A stretch of DNA of 64,000 bases. Source: Lutimonas vermicola. GTDB taxonomy: Bacteria > Bacteroidota > Bacteroidia > Flavobacteriales > Flavobacteriaceae. The DNA lies in the NCBI RefSeq assembly GCF_038433205.1, contig NZ_JBCDNA010000003.1, forward strand, positions 682,001 through 746,000, in the 5' to 3' direction. Both the position numbers and the translations under genes were made by a program. Positions 15,907 through 24,997 of the stretch are shown here, piece after piece; position 1 is the stretch's first letter, and each line of letters begins with the position of its first letter. The notes under the pieces are model-generated. The model worked only from the letters and a program-made list of their open reading frames with translations, ran no database searches and was not told the origin of the DNA.

Positions 15907-17355
15907 ATGAAAGTACAACTTACCCTGATCTTGATTTTTAGTTATTTTTTATCTGTTTATGCCCAAGAATCAAATCCGAATATGAAGAAATGGACACTGA
16001 GCGAATGTGTAAACTATGCCATTGAAAACAACATCACTGTCAAGCAGTCTGAAAACAATATAGCCCTGGCCGAAGTTGATAAAAGGGGGGCCATTGGGAA
16101 TTTTATTCCTAATTTGAATTTCAATAGTTCTGCGGCCTGGAACTCTGGTCTTACTACAGACGTCACTACAGGTGTATTGATCAATCAGACAACTCAAACA
16201 ACAAATGGGGGTATCTCAGCCGGTGTTCCTATCTGGAGGGGTTTAAGAAATCAGAATGAATTAAAAAGGGCGGAGTTAAGTATATTGGCATCCCAGTACC
16301 AACTTGATAAGACAAAAGATGACATATCCCTATTTGTTATCAATGCGTATCTGGAAGTTCTTTTTAGTAAAGAAGCTGTAAAAGTAGCGATTCCACAGGT
16401 TGAAATCACCAGGGAACAGCTGGCAAGAACTAACCAGCTGGTTGAGGCCGGTACGGTTCCTCGCGGAGATTTGCTTGATGTTGAGGCTACCCTGGCTAAT
16501 GACGAGCAAAATTTAATCATCACACAAAACAGGGTAAGACTTTCCAGAATATCTTTGGCTCAATTACTGCAATTGGAAGATTATGAAAATTTTGACATTG
16601 CCAATGAAGAAATTGAAACCTTACCACTGCTCAATTTGGCAGATTATTCGGTTGACAAAATATTGGAAAAGGCCATGCAGACCAGAAATGAAATCAAAGT
16701 GGCTCAAGCCAATATTGAAATTGCAGAGAGTGATGTGAAGTTGGCAAAGGGGGCCATGCAACCAACTCTATCAGGTTTTTACAATTGGAATTCCAGATAC
16801 TCAGACAGAGATAGAATCACAGGAGTCGAAATCGATCCGAACAATCCAACCCAGATCATTGGGCAGGTGGAAACCACAGGTGACAATGTGATTTCGCCCA
16901 ATTTTATACCTGTTACCGGTTTGGCTGATGGCTTTTTTGATCAGATTGACCAGAATAAAGGTAGTGCCTTTGGATTGTCACTACAGATCCCTATTCTCAA
17001 TGGATTCAATGCTTCGAATAATGTGAGAAGGGCAAAGATCAATTATGAACAGCAAAAGTATCAGTTGGAACAGGAGGAACTGGATCTTGAAAAAATCATC
17101 CATCAGGTATATGCCGATGCGCTGGGTTCTTTAAAATTATATGAAGCTTCAAAAAGATCCCTGGAAGCGAGGGAAGTTTCCTTTACATATGCCCAGGAAC
17201 GTTTTGACGTAGGGGTCTTAAACTCTTTTGATTACAGTCAGATAAAAAATCGACTTGTAACAGCGAATTCAGACTTTTTAAGAGCTAAATACGATTTTAT
17301 TTTTAGGGTAAAATTACTTGAATACTACTACGGGGTACCTGTTGAAAATTTATAA
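15907..17355 (+). CDS. TolC family outer-membrane efflux protein
   Basis: A 482-residue protein with a signal peptide ending SVYAQ (about residue 21) and the duplicated TolC pattern: long helices such as ELKRAELSILASQYQLDKTKDDI and a second copy from about residue 380, YEQQKYQLEQEELDLEKIIHQV. TolC proteins form trimeric channels across the outer membrane for efflux or type I secretion. No inner-membrane pump or adaptor gene adjoins it; the next gene is tsaB, 22 bases later, which may simply share its transcript. The inner-membrane partner and the substrates are therefore unknown. Confidence 0.85.
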   Translation: MKVQLTLILIFSYFLSVYAQESNPNMKKWTLSECVNYAIENNITVKQSENNIALAEVDKRGAIGNFIPNLNFNSSAAWNSGLTTDVTTGVLINQTTQTTNGGISAGVPIWRGLRNQNELKRAELSILASQYQLDKTKDDISLFVINAYLEVLFSKEAVKVAIPQVEITREQLARTNQLVEAGTVPRGDLLDVEATLANDEQNLIITQNRVRLSRISLAQLLQLEDYENFDIANEEIETLPLLNLADYSVDKILEKAMQTRNEIKVAQANIEIAESDVKLAKGAMQPTLSGFYNWNSRYSDRDRITGVEIDPNNPTQIIGQVETTGDNVISPNFIPVTGLADGFFDQIDQNKGSAFGLSLQIPILNGFNASNNVRRAKINYEQQKYQLEQEELDLEKIIHQVYADALGSLKLYEASKRSLEAREVSFTYAQERFDVGVLNSFDYSQIKNRLVTANSDFLRAKYDFIFRVKLLEYYYGVPVENL

Positions 17356-17377
17356 TAATGTATAGCGATAAATTATT

Positions 17378-18073
17378 TTGGGAATCATTCTGAACATAGA
17401 AACGGCCACGAAAAACTGCTCAGTAAGTGTTTCCAAAAACGAAGAAATACTTTCATTGAAAGAACTGAACGAAGGTAAATTTTCACATTCCGAAAAATTG
17501 CACTCTTTTATTCTTGAAGTCATAGATAATGCAGGGTTGTCTATGGATGACCTTGATGCTGTAGCAGTCAGTAAAGGGCCGGGTTCATATACAGGACTTA
17601 GGATAGGTGTATCGGCTGCAAAGGGTCTCTGTTATGCTTTGAACAAACCGTTGATCTCAGTTCCAACCTTAGAGAATATAGCATTGCAAATCTCACTCAA
17701 AGAGGATGAATTGGCTGTTCCATTGTTAGATGCAAGAAGAATGGAAGTTTACAGCGCCGTTTACGATAAGGATCATCGTCAGATAAGAGCTACTAAGGCC
17801 GAGATTATTTCTGAAACATCCTTTCAGGGTTTTTTAAAAAAGGGGATTGTTTATTTTGCAGGAGATGGAGCCGAAAAATGCAAAGAAGTCATCAGGCATG
17901 AAAATGCACGCTTTTTGTCTTCAGTTTACCCTTCTTCCAGGGAAATGTCCATCATTGCAGCACGTAAGTTCAAATCGGAAGACTTCGAAGATGTGGCTTA
18001 TTTTGAACCCTTTTATCTCAAGGATTTTGTAGCAGGAAAACCTAAAAACTATTTTAAAACAGCATCGAGATAA
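17378..18073 (+). CDS. tsaB: tRNA threonylcarbamoyladenosine biosynthesis protein TsaB
   Basis: A 231-residue member of the ASKHA-fold family. It begins with the expected ILNIETATKNCSVS and has the signature SKGPGSYTGLRIG (residues 65-77). TsaB partners TsaD and TsaE to make the t6A modification at position 37 of ANN-decoding tRNAs. The frame is closed at 17369-17371 and the only usual start codon is TTG at 17378; ATT codons just before it are alternatives. It follows the TolC gene by 22 bases. Confidence 0.9.
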   Translation: MGIILNIETATKNCSVSVSKNEEILSLKELNEGKFSHSEKLHSFILEVIDNAGLSMDDLDAVAVSKGPGSYTGLRIGVSAAKGLCYALNKPLISVPTLENIALQISLKEDELAVPLLDARRMEVYSAVYDKDHRQIRATKAEIISETSFQGFLKKGIVYFAGDGAEKCKEVIRHENARFLSSVYPSSREMSIIAARKFKSEDFEDVAYFEPFYLKDFVAGKPKNYFKTASR

Positions 18074-18139
18074 GAAAATAATTTCTTGAATGAAGTTTAG
18101 CAATGCTTTTGGCTTTTCTCTAAAAGCAAACTCATGTAA

Positions 18140-18490
18140 TTAAAACAAGAGGATTAGCAAAGCCACAATTGCCGGAACAGCCTGTATATAAAAGAGTTTT
18201 ATCTTCTTCGTTGAATAAGCTCCGTAAACCCCGGCAATACTAACACAGATCAGAAAAAAAACGATGACATCCGTTTTGTCGGAGAACAATCCCCAGATCA
18301 ATCCCGCAGCCAAAAAACCATTGTACAATCCTTGATTAGCCGCCAATACCTTTGAACTTTCAGCTTGTTTTTTTGAGAGGCCAAACGCTTTTATTCCTGT
18401 GGGCTTGGTCCAGTAGAACATTTCAAGTACCAAAAAATAGATATGTTCCAAGGCAATTGTTGCCGCCATGATGATAAATAGGGTTTTCAT
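18140..18490 (-). CDS. DUF1304 family membrane protein
   Basis: A 116-residue protein with four membrane segments. It has the DUF1304 features EHIYFLVLEMFYWTKP near the start, FGLS, then ANQGLYNGFLAAGL. The function of this family is unknown. It lies 11 bases downstream of the YyaL-type gene on the same strand and is probably cotranscribed with it. Confidence 0.8.
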   Translation of the reverse strand: MKTLFIIMAATIALEHIYFLVLEMFYWTKPTGIKAFGLSKKQAESSKVLAANQGLYNGFLAAGLIWGLFSDKTDVIVFFLICVSIAGVYGAYSTKKIKLFYIQAVPAIVALLILLF

Positions 18491-18501
18491 GGCAGGTATG
18501 T

Positions 18502-20625
18502 TTAAAATGAAATGTTCATTTGCCCAAGGGCCTTCTCAGTTTCCTTTACAGGTAATTTACAGGCTCCGTCAACACAAACAAAAATTGTGGTTTCGTTTTC
18601 GTTGTATTTATACTGGAGCAGGGGTAATGAACTTTCCTTTACACTCCCTACGATCAACTTATTTGGAAAATACTGCTCATTTAATTCTTTTAACCTTTGA
18701 GGAGCCTCTGAACCAACAATGGCCACTTCATAAAAGTCTCCCAAATAATTACTGTATAAATTCAACCAGTTTGAAGCTCCCGATCCATAAGTAACAGCCG
18801 CTTCCTTAACATTGTTCAGCATGGTTTTGGCATTCTCTGCATAGTGCCTATTCCCGTAATAGTGACCCAGCTTAAAAAGGTTATTGGCCATAATTGAATT
18901 GGATGATGGGATGACATTGTCATCAGATTCCAATTTTCTTGCAATCAGCCCTTTTTCTTTATTGGAAGTAAAGAAGAACATTTTGCTGCTATCGTCATAA
19001 AAATGGTCAAAGCAGTAGTCGGTTAACTGTTTAGAGGTTTGCAGCCAGTTTTCGTCTAATGTAACTTCATATAAACTGATAAAAGCATCTGCAACCGTTG
19101 CATAGTCTTCAAGGTAGCCTTCAATATTACTTTTTCCGTTTTTAAAATTCCTGTAAAGCCCCCCATCTTCTTTCATCATATTATTGACGATGAAATGTGC
19201 ATTTTTTAGTGCCATGACCAGAAACTTTTTCTCCTGAAAAACACTGTAGGCATCAACATAAGCTTTGAGCATCAGCGCGTTCCATGAAGTTAGTGTTTTG
19301 TCATCGAGTCTTGGCCTGTCTCTTTTGTTTCTTTCTACTGACAGAAGGTTGTGCCATTGACTGAGTTTTTCTTCAAGCTGAAGAAGGCTTATCCCGTGTT
19401 CCTTTATAAATTCTTCCTTGGAGATCGATCGGATCAAATGATATTTGTTTTCTTCCCATTTGCCATAGCCATTGATATTGTAATAGCTGGCAAAAAGTTC
19501 AAAATCATCACCCAGGATTGACTGCAGTTCACCTTTCTTCCAAACGTAATAAGCACCTTCTTCCAATTCACCATCCTCATTATAACTGTCGGCATCCAGG
19601 GAAGAGTAAAAGGCCCCAATATCCTTGTAAAGCTCTGCTTCAACGAATTCTGTGGTTCTGTAAACAATATCCTTATACAACGGATTCTTGGTAACTAGAT
19701 AGGCTTTGGCATATAAAGAAACCAGCTGAGCGTTATCGTAAAGCATCTTTTCAAAATGAGGTACGTGCCAGTGATCGTCAACAGAGTACCGGGCAAAACC
19801 GCCTCCTACCTGATCAAAAATTCCTCCATAGGCTATTTTAGTCAGGGAAGTATTCACATAGTCCATAATCTGTTGATCGCCGCTTTGTAGAGCATATCGT
19901 AATAAAAAATGCAAATTTCCAGGCATTGGAAATTTCGGCGCTCCGGTTCTTCCGCCATTTTTTAAATCCATGGTAGGCAGCCAATTCTCTATGGACTTCT
20001 TCAGTTCTTCTTTGTCAAAACTAGCAGCTTCTTCATTTAACCGGATCAATCCTGATTGTTGGATGCCTTCTGTAAGTTTAGTCGCATATTCCTCGGCTTT
20101 TTCGGGTTCATTTTTGTACAAGTCGGCCAATTGATTCAAGGCATTCATCCAGTTCTCCTTTGGGAAATACGTACCACCCCAAATAGGCCTTCCATCAGGT
20201 AAGGCAACACAGTTCAAGGGCCAGCCGCCTCTGCCTGTAAGTAACTGCACGGCATTCATGTATACCTGATCAACATCGGGTCTTTCCTCACGATCCACTT
20301 TAACGTTGATGAAATTCTCATTCATGATTGCCGCTACCGTTGAATCCTCAAAGCTTTCATGTTCCATAACATGGCACCAATGACAGGCCGCATAGCCCAC
20401 AGAGATTAAAAGTAGTTTGTTCTCTTTTTTTGCAAGCTCGAGGGTCTCGTCATTCCAGGCATACCAATTCACGGGATTATGGGCATGTTGTAAGAGGTAA
20501 GGACTGGTTTCGTTTATAAGGCTGTTGGTGAATTTATTGTCCTGATACATGGTTTGGTCTTTAGATTTTTTACAACTGTTAACAAGCAAAATAACTGATA
20601 GCAGCAGAAACATTGTCTTATACAT
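18502..20625 (-). CDS. YyaL/DUF255-type thioredoxin-domain lipoprotein
   Basis: A 707-residue protein. It begins with a lipoprotein signal peptide (lipobox LLVNSC, Cys18), followed by the DUF255 thioredoxin-like domain with SPYLLQHAHNPVNWYAW and ACHWCHVMEHESF (Cys81 and Cys84 of CxxC), then an alpha/alpha toroid glycosidase-like domain of about 500 residues containing GGFARYSVDDHWHVPHFEKM. The relatives (YyaL, SPATA20) have no settled function. The lipid anchor is a notable addition, since many family members look cytoplasmic. A minus-strand -7 box (TATATTTG) lies 15-22 bases upstream. Confidence 0.85.
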   Translation of the reverse strand: MYKTMFLLLSVILLVNSCKKSKDQTMYQDNKFTNSLINETSPYLLQHAHNPVNWYAWNDETLELAKKENKLLLISVGYAACHWCHVMEHESFEDSTVAAIMNENFINVKVDREERPDVDQVYMNAVQLLTGRGGWPLNCVALPDGRPIWGGTYFPKENWMNALNQLADLYKNEPEKAEEYATKLTEGIQQSGLIRLNEEAASFDKEELKKSIENWLPTMDLKNGGRTGAPKFPMPGNLHFLLRYALQSGDQQIMDYVNTSLTKIAYGGIFDQVGGGFARYSVDDHWHVPHFEKMLYDNAQLVSLYAKAYLVTKNPLYKDIVYRTTEFVEAELYKDIGAFYSSLDADSYNEDGELEEGAYYVWKKGELQSILGDDFELFASYYNINGYGKWEENKYHLIRSISKEEFIKEHGISLLQLEEKLSQWHNLLSVERNKRDRPRLDDKTLTSWNALMLKAYVDAYSVFQEKKFLVMALKNAHFIVNNMMKEDGGLYRNFKNGKSNIEGYLEDYATVADAFISLYEVTLDENWLQTSKQLTDYCFDHFYDDSSKMFFFTSNKEKGLIARKLESDDNVIPSSNSIMANNLFKLGHYYGNRHYAENAKTMLNNVKEAAVTYGSGASNWLNLYSNYLGDFYEVAIVGSEAPQRLKELNEQYFPNKLIVGSVKESSLPLLQYKYNENETTIFVCVDGACKLPVKETEKALGQMNISF

Positions 20626-20639
20626 AAAGCAAATTTTGA

Positions 20640-20647
20640 CAAATATA
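20640..20647 (-). promoter_or_regulatory. -7 box of the YyaL-type gene
   Basis: On the minus strand TATATTTG fits TAnnTTTG. The transcript would start about 10 bases before the ATG at 20625. No -33 TTG was found at a normal distance. Confidence 0.4.
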
Positions 20648-20850
20648 AGACCATTTGGATGATATTAATTGTTAAAATTAGGCGGTGCTCAAATATAAAA
20701 GAAAATAAAAATTATATATTTTTGATGTCATGACTATTGAAAAGATGAATGATTAAAAAATGATTGATATGTAATCAAAGCGTTAAATTAAGGTTAGGCA
20801 TAATTTTTAAATGGTAACATTTAGTTAACATAGAAACCTATTTTGTATCA

Positions 20851-20858
20851 TAGATTTG
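20851..20858 (+). promoter_or_regulatory. -7 box of the phosphate transporter gene
   Basis: TAGATTTG matches TAnnTTTG. It contains the TTG at 20856, which would be the first possible start of the open frame; a start codon inside the promoter is not transcribed, so the real start must be the ATG at 20883. Confidence 0.55.
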
Positions 20859-20882
20859 CATCATAATTCTAAGCCTAAAATA

Positions 20883-23147
20883 ATGGAGAATATCTATATT
20901 TTAATGTTGGTTGCTTTGATCGCTCTTGCGGCGGTTGATCTGGTAGTAGGGGTAAGTAATGATGCCGTGAATTTTTTGAATTCAGCGATTGGATCCAAAG
21001 TAGTATCCATGAAAACCATAATGATTGTGGCGAGTTTGGGAATTGCGGTGGGCGCAGTTTTTTCGAGTGGTATGATGGAAGTTGCCCGGAAGGGAATTTT
21101 TAACCCAGGAGAGTTTTACTTTAATGAGATCATGATCATTTTTATGGCGGTTATGATCACGGATGTTTTGCTGCTGGACTTTTTTAATACGCTGGGAATG
21201 CCGACCTCAACGACAGTTTCGATAGTGTTTGAATTATTGGGAGCGGCCGTTGCCATGGCCCTGATCAAAATTGCGGTTTCAGATACCGAATCCATAGCTA
21301 ATTTGAGTCAATATATCAACACTGAAAAAGCTGTTTTAATAATCTCCGGAATATTTCTCTCGGTTATTGTGGCATTTTCAATCGGGGCTCTGGTACAATA
21401 TCTTTCCCGTTTGTTTCTTACTTTTAATTTTGAGCAGAAACCCAAAGTTTATGGAGCACTTTTCACTGGTATAGCCTTGACTTCAATTACATACTTTATT
21501 TTTATGAAGGGTCTTAAGGGTACTGCATATTATAAGGATATCGAAGGCATTTTAACCGGTAATGAAGTGTATATTATTCTGTTAGCATTCTTTATTTGGA
21601 CTTCAATGGCCTATGTACTGACTAAATATTTTCACATAAACCTGTATAAGATCATTATTACCGTTGGAACTTTTGCGTTGGCACTGGCTTTCGCGGGCAA
21701 TGATTTAGTAAACTTTATAGGTGTTCCGATGGCGGCATGGAATTCTTATGAGGCCTGGAGTGCCTCTGGGGTTTCAGCCAGTGAATTTAATATGAGCGTA
21801 CTTGCCGGAAAAGTTCCTACCCCTACAATATTTCTGCTTATTGCAGGAACAATCATGGTTGTAACGCTTTGGTTTTCATCCAAAGCCAAGAAGGTGGCGG
21901 CAACAGAAGTTAACCTGGCCCGACAAAGTGAAGGCCATGAAAGATTTCAACCGAATTCACTTTCAAGAGTCCTTGTCCGTTCAAGCTTAGGTATTATTAA
22001 TGGCCTGGGTTTTCTGCTGCCTAAAAAGATGAGCGAAGGAATTAACAAAAGATTTGAAAAACCCGTTGTAAACCTTCCAAAAAAGAAGGTATTTGAGTTA
22101 CCTGCTTTTGATGCTATCAGGGCTTCTACTAACCTTATGGTCGCCGGGATTTTGATCTCCATTGCAACTTCATATAAATTACCATTGTCAACCACATACG
22201 TAACTTTTATGGTCGCCATGGGTACTTCGTTAGCTGACAGAGCGTGGGACAGAGAAAGCGCTGTTTACCGTGTTGCTGGGGTGTTAAATGTGATTGGAGG
22301 ATGGTTCTTTACTGCATTTATTGCATTTGTAACGGCAGCTATTTTTACTTATTTGATTCATTTAGGAGGTATCTCAGCGATTAGCTTGCTTTTATTGCTG
22401 GTTCTTTTTATTCTTGTTCGCAATTTTGTAAAACATAAAAAGGAAGAAAATCAGGCGGCTCTGAAGAGAGTTATCAAAAGGGAAGAATTAATAACTGCAA
22501 AGGAAGTTATCGAGGAAACTTCTGATCATATTTCAGAGGTGGTTTCAAGAGCCAATAAATTGTATACCAATGTAGTCACTAACCTGTCACATCAAGATCT
22601 TGGCAAACTCAAAAAGACAGACAAACATGTGCTGAAATTAAATGATGAGGTTGATATGTTAAAAGATGAGGCCTTTTATTTTATAAAATCTTTAGATGAT
22701 TCTTCTGTGGAAGCCAGCAGGTTCTATTTGTTGGTTTTGGGTTATCTTCAGGACGTGTCTCAATCTATCAGTTATATTTCTAAAGCTAGTTACAAACATG
22801 TCAATAATAACCACAAACAGCTTAATAAGAGCCAGATCGAGGATTTGAAGATTATAGATGATCTCCTGTCAACGATGTTGAAAGAAATTTCTGTCATTTT
22901 CCATGAGAGGAGGTTTGGGGACATTTCAAAAATTATTGACGAGAAGCAGCAGCTTTTTGACCATGTTTCAAAATCTATTGAAAAACAGATTGGCAGAATC
23001 AGGACTGAAGAATCAAGTGCCAAAAACACAACTTTGTATTTTGGGAATTTATTAGAAACGAAAGATCTTATTTCTGCAATCATGAATTTGCTGGAGTTAT
23101 ACCAGGAATTTCATTATAGCATGAAAAAGGCTAATATCAAAATTTAG
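20883..23147 (+). CDS. PiT-type inorganic phosphate transporter with PhoU-like tail
   Basis: A 754-residue protein from the ATG at 20883. The first 520 residues are a PiT family transporter with about 11 membrane helices; the two inverted signature repeats are visible as GVSNDAVNFLNSAIGS near the N-terminus and FAGNDLVNFIGVP in the middle. A later segment, KLPLSTTYVTFMVAMGTSLADRAW, is also typical. The last 230 residues are soluble helices resembling PhoU (pairs of long amphipathic helices such as NKLYTNVVTNLSHQDL). PiT systems elsewhere are paired with a separate PhoU-like protein, here fused. It ends at a strong terminator. Confidence 0.85.
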   Translation: MENIYILMLVALIALAAVDLVVGVSNDAVNFLNSAIGSKVVSMKTIMIVASLGIAVGAVFSSGMMEVARKGIFNPGEFYFNEIMIIFMAVMITDVLLLDFFNTLGMPTSTTVSIVFELLGAAVAMALIKIAVSDTESIANLSQYINTEKAVLIISGIFLSVIVAFSIGALVQYLSRLFLTFNFEQKPKVYGALFTGIALTSITYFIFMKGLKGTAYYKDIEGILTGNEVYIILLAFFIWTSMAYVLTKYFHINLYKIIITVGTFALALAFAGNDLVNFIGVPMAAWNSYEAWSASGVSASEFNMSVLAGKVPTPTIFLLIAGTIMVVTLWFSSKAKKVAATEVNLARQSEGHERFQPNSLSRVLVRSSLGIINGLGFLLPKKMSEGINKRFEKPVVNLPKKKVFELPAFDAIRASTNLMVAGILISIATSYKLPLSTTYVTFMVAMGTSLADRAWDRESAVYRVAGVLNVIGGWFFTAFIAFVTAAIFTYLIHLGGISAISLLLLLVLFILVRNFVKHKKEENQAALKRVIKREELITAKEVIEETSDHISEVVSRANKLYTNVVTNLSHQDLGKLKKTDKHVLKLNDEVDMLKDEAFYFIKSLDDSSVEASRFYLLVLGYLQDVSQSISYISKASYKHVNNNHKQLNKSQIEDLKIIDDLLSTMLKEISVIFHERRFGDISKIIDEKQQLFDHVSKSIEKQIGRIRTEESSAKNTTLYFGNLLETKDLISAIMNLLELYQEFHYSMKKANIKI

Positions 23148-23165
23148 CCTTTCCCATATCATCAT

Positions 23166-23188
23166 CCCGCCTGTCGGCGGGATTTTTT
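23166..23188 (+). terminator. Terminator of the phosphate transporter gene
   Basis: CCCGCC and GGCGGG form a perfect stem around TGTC, followed by ATTTTTT. Confidence 0.85.
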
Positions 23189-23381
23189 ATTCTAAGGTTT
23201 ACATTGAACAAGTTTATCCACGGTTCTGTATTCGTATTTTGTAATGTAAGGAGATATTAAACGACTGTAACAATAGTGACCGACATAATGTCAAAAAATG
23301 CGTCACTTTGTACCTTAATTGAAAGTGGTATGCGTATTGCTGTTAATTTGAAAATAAGATTTAATATTTAAAATAGTTATT

Positions 23382-23741
23382 ATGACTGAGTTGTTAACCA
23401 AAGAGACATTTTTAAAGAAAGTGTTTAATTTTGAAGATAATAAAGAATGGAAATTTGAGGGTGACAAACCTTGTATTATAGATTTTTATGCTGATTGGTG
23501 CGGACCATGTAAAATGGTGGCTCCAATTTTAGAAGAGTTATCAGAAGAATATAAAGATAAAGTGGATATTTATAAAGTTGATACTGAAGCTGAAGCAGAA
23601 CTATCTGCTGCTTTTGGTATCAAAAGTATTCCTTCTATGTTGTTCTGCCCTTCCAACGAGCAGCCTCAAATGGCACAGGGAGCCTTGCCAAAACACAATC
23701 TTGAGGAGATTATCAAGGATGTTTTGAAAGTAGAAAAATAA
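23382..23741 (+). CDS. trxA: Thioredoxin
   Basis: A 119-residue single-domain thioredoxin with the active site WCGPCK (Trp39 to Lys44) and the cis-proline region KSIPSM. It has no signal peptide, so it is cytoplasmic. The N-terminal segment before the conserved IIDFYADWC is about 12 residues longer than in classical thioredoxins, as is usual in this phylum. It stands alone between two terminators. Confidence 0.93.
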   Translation: MTELLTKETFLKKVFNFEDNKEWKFEGDKPCIIDFYADWCGPCKMVAPILEELSEEYKDKVDIYKVDTEAEAELSAAFGIKSIPSMLFCPSNEQPQMAQGALPKHNLEEIIKDVLKVEK

Positions 23742-23760
23742 GCAGGAAATTACTCCGTAA

Positions 23761-23796
23761 AAAAAAGGCTGTTTTCATCGAAAACAGCCTTTTTTT
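23761..23796. terminator. Bidirectional terminator between trxA and asd
   Basis: AAAAAAGGCTGTTTTC pairs perfectly with GAAAACAGCCTTTTTT. Runs of T follow on both strands, and the convergent genes trxA and asd both end here. Confidence 0.9.
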
Positions 23797-23808
23797 ATGT
23801 ATTCAAGA

Positions 23809-24798
23809 TTAAACCAAACCTTGTTTGATAAGGTATTCAGCAATCTGAATAGTATTTGTCGCGGCACCTTTTCTCAGGTTGTCGCTCACTACCCACATGT
23901 TCAATGATTTCGCCTGAGATTCATCTCTTCTGATACGGCCCACAAAAACATCATCTTTTCCTTCTGCATAGATAGGCATAGGATATGTATTGGTTTCCAA
24001 ATTGTCTTTCACTACCACCCCATCGGTTTCGTGAAGTAACTGCCTGAGTTCATTGATGTCGAAATCCCTTTCAAATTCAATGTTGATGCTTTCAGAGTGG
24101 CCTCCTGCCACAGGTATTCTCACTGCGGTGGCGGTCACTGCGATACTGTCGTCATTCAGTATTTTACGGGTCTCATTAACGAGTTTCATTTCTTCCTTGG
24201 TATACCCATTTTCTTCAAAAACATCACAATGAGGTAAAGCATTTCTGTGAATAGGGTATGGATAAGCCATTTCTCCTTTAATTCCCTTGTATTCATTTTC
24301 AAGTTGCTGAACGGCTTTAACACCTGTACCCGATATAGATTGATACGTGGAAATCACCAGTCGTTTGATACCGTATTTCTTATGCAATGGTGCCAATGCT
24401 ACAACCATTTGAATGGTCGAACAGTTTGGATTGGCAATAATTTTATCTTCCTTGGTTAATTCCCCGGCATTGATCTCAGGAACAACCAGCTTTTTACCCG
24501 GATCCATCCTCCATGCAGATGAATTGTCGATTACAGTGGTACCGGCAGCTGCAAATACAGGCGCCCATTCTAATGAAGTACTTCCCCCGGCTGAGAACAA
24601 GGCAATATCCGGCTTTTGATCTACAGCATCCTGGAGCCCAATTACGGTATGTTCCTCGCCTTTGTAGACAAGGGTTTTACCTGCTGATCTCTCTGAGGCC
24701 ACTACTAATAATTCCGTTAAGGGAAAATTTCTTTCTTCCAGAACTTTTAACATCACGTTTCCTACCATTCCGGTAGCACCTACTACTGCAATTTTCAT
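23809..24798 (-). CDS. asd: Aspartate-semialdehyde dehydrogenase
   Basis: A 329-residue enzyme of the lysine, threonine and methionine pathway that reduces aspartyl phosphate to the semialdehyde. The NADP-binding start is MKIAVVGATGMVGNVML; the catalytic cysteine is Cys126 in NPNCSTIQM, and the active-site histidine is His234 in VAGGHSES. An upstream extension of ten residues is possible in the same frame, but the family start is MKIAVVG, so the ATG at 24798 is chosen. It stands alone. Confidence 0.95.
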   Translation of the reverse strand: MKIAVVGATGMVGNVMLKVLEERNFPLTELLVVASERSAGKTLVYKGEEHTVIGLQDAVDQKPDIALFSAGGSTSLEWAPVFAAAGTTVIDNSSAWRMDPGKKLVVPEINAGELTKEDKIIANPNCSTIQMVVALAPLHKKYGIKRLVISTYQSISGTGVKAVQQLENEYKGIKGEMAYPYPIHRNALPHCDVFEENGYTKEEMKLVNETRKILNDDSIAVTATAVRIPVAGGHSESINIEFERDFDINELRQLLHETDGVVVKDNLETNTYPMPIYAEGKDDVFVGRIRRDESQAKSLNMWVVSDNLRKGAATNTIQIAEYLIKQGLV

Positions 24799-24943
24799 TT
24801 TATTCAATTTAATATTTTCAATTTTCAAGCTGCAAATATGCTAAATAAATACCGATGTTGACGGATCTCTGTTTAGTTAAATGTCAAATTGTTTAAATTA
24901 TATCAAATTTAAGGCCAGGCGCTTAATTTTTAACAGATAATTA

Positions 24944-24970
24944 TTGATTAAATAATAAATCGTAATTTTG
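24944..24970 (+). promoter_or_regulatory. Promoter of the U32 protein gene
   Basis: TTG at 24944-24946 and TAATTTTG at 24963-24970 are 16 bases apart, slightly shorter than usual. The start codon lies 28 bases after the -7 box. Confidence 0.5.
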
Positions 24971-24997
24971 CGGCTCTTAAAAAACTAAGAATAGGTT

